Source: AP-15 sp963785565
GTDB taxonomy: Bacteria > Pseudomonadota > Alphaproteobacteria > ATCC43930 > CGMCC-115725
Assembly: GCA_963785565.1 (NCBI GenBank)
Contig: CAWAVV010000013.1
Span: forward strand, 310,001 to 374,000
Length of the DNA stretch: 64,000 nucleotides
Direction of reading: 5' to 3'
Below the pieces are notes generated by a model. It ran no database searches, was not told where the DNA came from, and saw only the letters and a program-made list of their open reading frames with translations. The translations under genes and the position numbers were made by a program. The first letter of the stretch is position 1. Each line of letters starts with the position of its first letter. Positions 58,382-64,000 of the stretch are shown one piece after another.

Positions 58382-59166
58382 GCGCCGCGCCGCCGCGGCA
58401 GACCGCTCCCCGGATCGCCGTCGTCGCCGCCGAGACCGAAGCAGCCCAGCAGGCGCTCGCGGAGCTTAGCCGGCGCTATCCCTGCGTCGCCCCCGAGCAT
58501 GCCGATATTGTCGTTCCGCTCGGTGGCGACGGCTTTTTGCTCGAAACGCTGCATCGCTTTCTGCCGCAAGGCGTGCCGATCTTCGGCATGCATCGCGGCA
58601 GCGTCGGCTTTTTGATGAACATTTATCGGCCCGACGGACTGTTCGACCGGCTCGCCCAGGCGCAGCCGGTCGTCCTGCATCCGCTGGAAATGATCGCCCG
58701 TGGCGATGACGGCGCCCGCCACCGCGCGCTCGCCTTCAACGAGGTCTCGTTGCTGCGCGAGAGCCGTCAGGCGGCAAAGCTCCGGGTCACGGTTGACGGG
58801 GTCGTGCGCCTCGATGAGCTGATGGCCGACGGCATTCTGGTCGCCACGCCGGTCGGCAGCACCGCCTACAATCTATCGGCGCACGGCCCGATCATTCCGC
58901 TCGGCGCTGGTGTTTTGGCAATGACCCCGATCAGCGCCTTTCGTCCCCGGCGCTGGCGCGGCGCTCTGCTGCGCCACGAGGCTCAGGTCAGGATCGACGC
59001 GCTCGAAAGCGACAAGCGCCCGGTCGGCGCCAGCGCCGACTTTACCGAGGCGCGCGATGTGGTCAGCGTCGAGATCCATGAGAATCGCGACATCGCGATG
59101 ACTTTGCTGTTCGACCACGAAGCCAACCTCGAAGAGCGTGTCTTTAAGGAGCAGTTTGCGCCATGA
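58378..59166 (+). CDS. nadK: NAD kinase
   Basis: 262 residues from a GTG inside the moaA stop. Phosphorylates NAD to NADP. PLGGDGFLLETLHRF has the GGDG motif, GMHRGSVGFLMN the next loop, FNEVSLLRE the NE/D motif, and ILVATPVGSTAYNLSAHGPI the glycine-rich C-terminal sheet. Full length for the short alphaproteobacterial type. Pairing with moaA is unusual but probably just close packing. Confidence 0.93.
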   Translation: MSAAPPRQTAPRIAVVAAETEAAQQALAELSRRYPCVAPEHADIVVPLGGDGFLLETLHRFLPQGVPIFGMHRGSVGFLMNIYRPDGLFDRLAQAQPVVLHPLEMIARGDDGARHRALAFNEVSLLRESRQAAKLRVTVDGVVRLDELMADGILVATPVGSTAYNLSAHGPIIPLGAGVLAMTPISAFRPRRWRGALLRHEAQVRIDALESDKRPVGASADFTEARDVVSVEIHENRDIAMTLLFDHEANLEERVFKEQFAP

Positions 59167-59172
59167 GGCATC

Positions 59173-59198
59173 CGGCGGGTCCCAGCCGGGACCCGCCG
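59173..59198. terminator. hairpin between convergent nadK and a hypothetical gene
   Basis: CGGCGGGTCCC-AGCC-GGGACCCGCCG, an 11-bp perfect stem with a 4-nt loop, located between two convergent genes. No U-tract on either side, so termination strength is uncertain. Confidence 0.5.
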
Positions 59199-59208
59199 CG
59201 GGCATCTG

Positions 59209-59556
59209 CTACGCGATTGTCAGAACATTGCCGACGCGATGGAATTCTTTGCCGATAAGCGCGGCAAAGGCGCCCGAGGCCGCGCTGACGCTGCCGATCT
59301 CCCCACCCGAGTTGAAGTCGTGGGAACCCTGCACCACAAGGTTCTGCGGCGGCATCTGCGGGGTTGCGAACACTTCAAGCGTCAGCATCGCCGTGTTTTG
59401 TGCGTCCGTCGCACCAAAGATCACCCGCTTGGTACTCGCATAGTAGCCGATCTGCCGTTTTTCTTCGAAAACAGTGCCGCCTTCGTATTGCCACCGACCA
59501 GCAACATCATCGACATTATTCAAAGTCGTACGCTCCAGCATCAGGGACAGTGCCAT
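59209..59556 (-). CDS. hypothetical beta-rich protein under a CRP-like site
   Basis: 115 residues with an excellent AGGAGG site. It has no signal peptide and no family I can name. The pattern (RWQYEGGTVFEEKRQIGYYASTKRVIFG, TLEVFATPQ, LVVQGSHDFNSGGEIG) suggests a small beta-barrel or calycin-like fold. A perfect CRP-like palindrome lies 70 bp upstream, as for the 103-residue gene at 11363. Confidence 0.7.
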   Translation of the reverse strand: MALSLMLERTTLNNVDDVAGRWQYEGGTVFEEKRQIGYYASTKRVIFGATDAQNTAMLTLEVFATPQMPPQNLVVQGSHDFNSGGEIGSVSAASGAFAALIGKEFHRVGNVLTIA

Positions 59557-59626
59557 CCAAACCTCCTATCACGCGGTGTTTCTTGTCCGCGGCACTGTCA
59601 TACCCGGAGTTCGGGGCAATCACATG

Positions 59627-59642
59627 TGAAGTACTTCACACA
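59627..59642 (-). promoter_or_regulatory. CRP-like palindrome TGTGA-N6-TCACA (site 4)
   Basis: Perfect TGTGA-AGTACT-TCACA; even the spacer is symmetric. It lies 70 bp upstream of the hypothetical gene ending at 59209. Confidence 0.65.
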
Positions 59643-59755
59643 GATCAAAGCACGGCGCTAATTATCATATCAAGATTGACCCAAATTTACTTCATTTCTG
59701 AGATATCCGAACAATATAAAAAGTGCGCCGGCTGCGCGGGGAAAGCTAAGCCGCG

Positions 59756-60888
59756 TCAGCCGGCGTAGCGCGGCATTAGCCGGGCCGCATTGCCTCGGTT
59801 GATGGCCTGCCGGTCGGCTGCCGTCAGCGGGATCGCGCCGACCCCGGCGACATTGTCTTCGAGCGAGAAATAGGGGTAATCGGTGCCGAACACGATCTGC
59901 GACACTGGCACGAACTTCAACAGCGCGCCCATGGTCGGCCCGAAATAGGCGTTGGCGGTGTCGTAGTGCAGCTTCGCCAACTCGGCAACGACACCCTGCG
60001 GCGCAATGGCCGCGAGATCCTTGCGGGCGCGCGACATTGCCGCCAGGCGCCCGGCAAGCGCCGGAATGGCGCCGCCGGCATGTGAAAAGATGAATCGGAT
60101 ACTCGAATAGCGAGCGAGACTTCCGCTGTACAGCAGGCTCGCCGCCGCCCGGGTGGTGTCGAACGGCCACTCCATCTGCGCCGGAGAGACCCCGGCCAGC
60201 AAATTCCCGCAGCAATTCGCCGTTGTCGGATGAAAATAGACGACCGCTTTGCGCCGGTCGAGCTCCTCGAATACCGGGCGGAAATCGGGGTCGCCCGGCC
60301 ATTTGCCGCCGTAACTGGTCATCAACCCGATACCGTCCGCCTTTAAGGTATCGAGCGCATAGGCGATTTCCTTCAGGGTCGCATCGACATCGGGCAAGGG
60401 CATCGCCGCGAACAGGCCGAAGCGCCCGGGATGGTCGCGGCTCATCTCTGCTGCGAAGTCATTGCAGGCGCGCGCGGTCTGGCGCAGTTGCGCAACATCG
60501 GCGAAGGCGAGGCCCCACGGCGACAACGACGCGATCGCCGTAGCGACGCCGCACTTGTCCATATGTTCGAGCACCTGCGCGGCCGACCAATCGCGTTGCG
60601 CCGGCGATGGCGCCGCTCCTCTCTGCCGCATGACATCGAGCCAGGCGGGCGGAAAGAAATGGTGATGCACATCGATGCGGCGCGGCGCCGGGTCGAGACT
60701 GTCTTCTGCGCCGGAGGGCCCGCCGCCGCCGATCCGTCGGGCAATCCGGCGGCAGCGCCGAGCGCGGCGAGCGCCAGGATCGCACGCCGCGTCGGTCCGC
60801 GAGCCGGCGCGCGACCGGCCGCTGCGGCTTGGGGCTGGGCATTCGGACTCAAATCGGCCCCATCGCGGTAAGTACGCACCGGCTCCAC
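59756..60888 (-). pseudogene. Tat-exported amidohydrolase-2 protein, frameshifted after the signal
   Basis: The main frame (59756-60670) is an amidohydrolase-2/ACMSD-like TIM barrel: RRIDVHHHFFPPAWLDVM with the HxH metal site, VYFHPTTANCCGNLL, RFIFSHAGGAIPALAGRL and VFGTDYPYFS. Before codon 60670 it stays open, but the only N-terminus is in another frame from 60888: TRRAILALAALGAAAGLPDGSAAAG, a twin-arginine signal. One base lost in the GGCGGCGGCGGG run near 60735 joins GSAAAG to GPSGAEDSL. Starting at GTG 60670 would remove the first strand and is unlikely. Confidence 0.68.
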
Positions 60889-60925
60889 CCTTTCGCGGCC
60901 TTTTGCCCTCGCGGCGGGTCGCGCG

Positions 60926-61897
60926 CTACTCGCGCAGTTCGGGGACGATCCAGAACGGCTTCTGGCCGCGCGCGACGCGCTCGAAATTGTCGAAGGCGTT
61001 GCGCCAGCGCTTCCAATGATTGTCCCAGGTCGGGCCGGCGCCGTGCGGGCTGAAGGTGATGTTCTTCAACGTGAACAGCTCGTGGTCGTTCTTGGGCGGC
61101 TCCTCGACCATCACGTCGAGCCCGGCGCCCAGGATCTTTTCGTCGCGCAGCGCGTTGTACAGCGCCTTTTCGTCGACCACCGGGCCTCGGCAGGTGTTGA
61201 TCAGGATCGCCGTCGGTTTCATCATCGCCAATTCGCGCTCGCCGATCAGATTGTGCGTCGACAGATCGAGCGGCACGTGCAAGGTCACGATATCCGAGGT
61301 CTTCAGCAGCTCGGTGAACAGCGCGAACCGCACGCCGAGCGCGTCCTCCTGATCGGTGGTCAGCCGGTTGATGTCGTAATACTTGATGTGCATGTCGAAG
61401 GCCTTGGCGCGGCGTGCGACCTTTTTGCCGATATTGCCGAGGCCGATGATGCCCAGAGTCTTGTCTTCGAGCTCATAGAGCTTGGTCGCGTTGAAATCGT
61501 TGCCGCGCCAGCGTCCGGAAGACACGCCTTCGTGCTGCCAGATCAATTTGCGGCTGACCGCCAGCATCAGCATCATCGCGTGCTCGGCGACCGCGGTCGA
61601 GTTGGCCCCGCCATTGTTGCAGATCGGCACGCCTGCCGCCCGCGCCGCGTCCAGGTCATAGGTGTTGTAGCCGGCGCTCAGGGTCTGGACGATGCGCAGT
61701 TTTGGCGCCCGCTGGTAGAAATCGGGGCCGTGCGGGAATTGCCCGCCGCCGATGTAGTATTCGGTGTCCTTCAACAGATCGAAGAATTCAGGGCGGCCAT
61801 GCGGGGCCATCGCCAGCTCCCAGCCGGGCGACAGCAGGTCATAGGCGATCTGCAGGGTCTCCTCGGAATGGGTGGAGGGGGTCAGGATGCGGGGCAT
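60926..61897 (-). CDS. D-2-hydroxyacid dehydrogenase (NAD-dependent)
   Basis: 323 residues. The nucleotide-binding fold GLGNIGKKVARRAKAFDMHIKYYD is followed by LHVPLDLSTHNLIGERELAMMKP, INTCRGPVVDEKALYNAL with the catalytic Arg, and FSPHGAGPTWDNH with the catalytic His. Start ATG 61897 (MPRILTP); an extension to 62008 lacks features. Members include formate, lactate, glycerate and phosphoglycerate dehydrogenases; the QTLSAGYNTYDLDAARAAGV block fits a general hydroxyacid enzyme. Confidence 0.87.
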   Translation of the reverse strand: MPRILTPSTHSEETLQIAYDLLSPGWELAMAPHGRPEFFDLLKDTEYYIGGGQFPHGPDFYQRAPKLRIVQTLSAGYNTYDLDAARAAGVPICNNGGANSTAVAEHAMMLMLAVSRKLIWQHEGVSSGRWRGNDFNATKLYELEDKTLGIIGLGNIGKKVARRAKAFDMHIKYYDINRLTTDQEDALGVRFALFTELLKTSDIVTLHVPLDLSTHNLIGERELAMMKPTAILINTCRGPVVDEKALYNALRDEKILGAGLDVMVEEPPKNDHELFTLKNITFSPHGAGPTWDNHWKRWRNAFDNFERVARGQKPFWIVPELRE

Positions 61898-62147
61898 GCA
61901 GCGTCTCCTCTTGCGGGATTGTCGCGTGTGGTTGGCGAAACGCCGCCGGCGGTGATTGGCCGTCGGCAGCGAGGAACGGGCCATCGTAGCGACAGCAGAC
62001 GATGACACCCAAGCGCAAAAACCGGCGGCCTAACCGATTGCCGAAACAGGGCGGCTCGGCATAGGCTGAGATTCTGCGCCGTCCGACGCCAAAACCTCAG
62101 CCACAAGTCGAACACCACACAAGACCAACCAGCGAGGGAAAACAAGC

Positions 62148-63243
62148 ATGCCCGAGTCGCTCCACGACCGCTTCCAGAACCTGCACGAGTTCGTCACCCA
62201 GGCGCGCACCAATCTCAACCGCAACAATTGGGACTACCTGATCGGCGGCTCGGAGACCGAAACCACTTTGGCGCGCAACCGGCTGGCGCTCGACGCCATC
62301 GGCTTCCGGCCGCGGGTCTTGCGCGATATGTCGGCGATCGATTGCAGCGGCACCTTGTTCGGCAAAAAGCTGCGCATCCCGGTGCTGTGCGCGCCGGTCG
62401 GATCGTTGCAGGTGTTCGACCCGGCCGGTGGCGGCGCGGTGGCGGCGGCGACCCGCGAATTCGGCAACGGCATGATCCTCTCATCGGTCTCGGAGCCGGG
62501 GCTCGACAAGACCGCCGAAGCTTCGGGCGACGGCTTCAAGATCTTCCAGCTCTATGTGCGCGGCGACGCCGCCTGGGTCGACGATCATGTCCGCCGCACC
62601 ATCGACAAGGGCTATGACGCCTTTTGCCTGACCGTCGACACCGACAGCTACAGCCGGCGCGAGCGCGACATCGCCAAACGCCACCAGCGTGGGCGCGTCC
62701 GCGTCGACGACGCCCGCATCTATCAGGCGCAGTTCAACTGGCGCGATATCGAGCGGATCAAGAAAAGCTTCGACATCCCGCTGATCCTCAAGGGAATTGC
62801 CACCGCCGAGGACGCCAAGTATCGCGATCGAACACGGTGTCGATTGCGTCTACGTGTCGAACCATGGCGGACGCCAGCTCGATCAGGGCGTCGGCTCGAT
62901 CGATGTGTTGCCGGAAGTCGTCGAGGCGGTCGGCGGCCGCGCCCGCATCATCGTCGATGGCGGCATCAGCCGCGGCGCCGACGTGGTCAAGGCGTTGATC
63001 CTCGGCGCCGACGCGGTCGCCTGTGGCCGGCTCTATGTCTATGGGCTCGCCGCCGCCGGCGCCGAGGGCGTGGTGCGCCTCTTCGAGATCCTCGAAGACG
63101 AGATCCGCATCTGCCTGTCGCTATTGGGCGCTGCCGGCTACCACGAGCTCGACAAATCCTATATCCGCCCGGCCCGCCAAGTGGTGCCGCCGCACGTGCA
63201 CAGCGCCTTCCCCCACCTCAACCTGCCGCGCGAGACGTATTAG
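62148..63243 (+). pseudogene. FMN-dependent alpha-hydroxy-acid oxidase/dehydrogenase, frameshifted at 62820
   Basis: LldD/glycolate-oxidase family. The first frame holds NWDYLIGGSETETTL, FRPRVLRDMSAIDCSGT, IPVLCAPVGSLQVF and LTVDTDSYSRRERD up to ATAEDAK. The second frame carries on with IAIEHGVDCVYVSNHGGRQLD (catalytic His), VDGGISRGADVVKALILGADAVACG to TY at 63241. Deleting the T at 62820 restores AEDAKIAIEHG exactly, so the lesion is a single inserted base. It may be a sequencing error. The enzyme would oxidise a 2-hydroxy acid. Confidence 0.82.
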
Positions 63244-63390
63244 GAAGTATTCTTCCAGCAATGTCTCGATCCGTAGGGCTCGCGTCCTTGGCGGTGATGC
63301 GGTCGAAAGACCGGGCATTGGGCCGGGCTATGCGCCAATGCTCGGCAGGAGCTAAATTGCCAATATCCCTATCCGGTCAGCACAGGGACG

Positions 63391-63903
63391 TTATTCATCG
63401 AGTAATTTCCAGGCGTCCCGATAGGTTCCCCATTTTTGGGCGAAGCCGTAGTTGGGCCTGTCCTCGCCACCCAGAATGGGATTCAGCCGCAGCGTCCAGT
63501 GCCCCAAATCCTGCCGAGGATTTCCGTCACGCCTCGGATTGTCCAAGAAAGCGCGACGATGAGCATTGATGTGCTCCCGCAGGATGCGAGTCGGCATGAC
63601 GTAATAGTGGTCGCCCTCGCGGTCCTCTCCCATCCGTATGAGGATCGTGTAGTCCGCATCCGTGATGTCGGCGATAGTCAACTCTTGGCCCGGACGCGAG
63701 CTGAACTGAAACGCATCCTGTCGGGGTCCGCATGTCTTGACCCGTAGATGAATTGTCCGGCTATTTTTGACCGCAACCAGATCGTGATCGGCAGCATTTT
63801 TAATGCTGGTGTTGAAATTAGCCGTCCGCCATCCCCGTCTTAAGAGTTCCGCCTCAGCGGCCTTCTCTCCAAACGCTCCCACGAGTTGACTATTGAGGCT
63901 CAT
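63391..63903 (-). CDS. hypothetical protein, possible PD-(D/E)XK-type nuclease fold
   Basis: 170 residues. The N-terminus LVGAFGEKAAEAELLRRGWRTANFN, then KNAADHDLVAVKNSRTIHLRVKTCG, follows the helix-Asp-xVK layout of PD-(D/E)XK nucleases (Glu15-region, Asp40, Lys56), although Arg replaces the second acidic residue before VK. The C-terminal half is not recognised (LGHWTLRLNPILGGEDRPNYGFAQKW). No partners visible before the window end. Function unknown. Confidence 0.6.
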   Translation of the reverse strand: MSLNSQLVGAFGEKAAEAELLRRGWRTANFNTSIKNAADHDLVAVKNSRTIHLRVKTCGPRQDAFQFSSRPGQELTIADITDADYTILIRMGEDREGDHYYVMPTRILREHINAHRRAFLDNPRRDGNPRQDLGHWTLRLNPILGGEDRPNYGFAQKWGTYRDAWKLLDE

Positions 63904-63977
63904 ATTTTCTTCCTGGTCTCATTGTGATCACTAGTGGTACGAATTTGACAGTTGGTACGCGGTCCCTTCTTGCGTCA

Positions 63978-63995
63978 TTCCCGCGAAAGCGCGAA
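63978..63995. repeat. REP-like palindrome at the window end
   Basis: TTCCCGC-GAAA-GCGCGAA, an imperfect stem with the GAAA loop seen in the other palindromes here (5149, 32880, 52463). It may belong to another dispersed-repeat copy that continues past the window. Confidence 0.45.
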
Positions 63996-64000
63996 CCCAG

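Noticed and set aside
1..64000. CRISPR arrays, prophage or conjugative modules
   Set aside because: No regularly spaced repeats, no phage structural or integrase genes and no transfer genes were seen; mobile DNA is limited to IS elements and small cassettes.

Overview
The window is a high-GC chromosome segment from an alphaproteobacterium. The evidence is a convergent pair encoding the cell-cycle regulator CtrA and its phosphotransferase ChpT, with CtrA boxes ahead of ctrA; the alphaproteobacterial order aroQ-accB-accC-aat-DUF2155; and the era-recO-parC block. The many amidases, CoA-transferases, luciferase-like flavin oxidoreductases, NIPSNAP proteins and SCP-x thiolase/DUF35 genes suggest a soil or water heterotroph of the Rhodospirillales/Hyphomicrobiales type. 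I cannot name the genus.

Layout: 1-5 kb holds a two-subunit TPP dehydrogenase (E1 alpha/beta), a DUF1906 lipoprotein, an amidohydrolase and a frameshifted SDR. 5.8-11.1 kb (minus strand) is era-recO-parC with a polysaccharide deacetylase and tRNA-Pro(GGG). 11.3-16 kb is accessory: a small beta-rich protein, a VOC protein, a lower-GC membrane protein plus eIF2B-like unit, and a TTC38-type TPR protein. 17-20.4 kb has two coupled amidases and two NIPSNAP genes. 20.8-23.5 kb is a lower-GC three-gene operon (DUF4157 protein, unknown, YkgJ-type Cys cluster). 23.6-30.6 kb is catabolic and transport. 31-36.3 kb contains an IS1182-type element, a 215-bp inverted-repeat element, a GIY-YIG gene between palindromes, a fadB/J-type fusion and an IS3 remnant. 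36.3-39.6 kb has two MutS-like ATPases behind a fluoride riboswitch and terminator. 41-45.7 kb is membrane and stress proteins. 45.9-49.3 kb is aroQ-accB-[DUF559 cassette]-accC-aat. 51-53.3 kb is ctrA/chpT. 53.6-59.2 kb is oxalate/formate transport, FdhD, MobA, MoaA and NAD kinase. The end holds oxidoreductases and a nuclease-like gene.

The signals most worth a second look are: (i) a fluoride riboswitch with terminator/antiterminator controlling paired MutS-like ATPases; (ii) four perfect TGTGA-N6-TCACA palindromes, three of them 70-101 bp upstream of genes of unknown role and one upstream of a CoA-transferase; (iii) a membrane-anchored eIF2B/ISOCOT-fold unit; (iv) the DUF4157 operon; (v) small nuclease genes (DUF559, GIY-YIG) framed by palindromes, the first sitting between accB and accC. 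Several genes (SDR, DUF29, an amidohydrolase, an FMN oxidase, possibly the eIF2B-like unit and the YkgJ gene) are broken by single-base shifts. That many in 64 kb suggests indel errors in the assembly, so no single frameshift should be over-interpreted.
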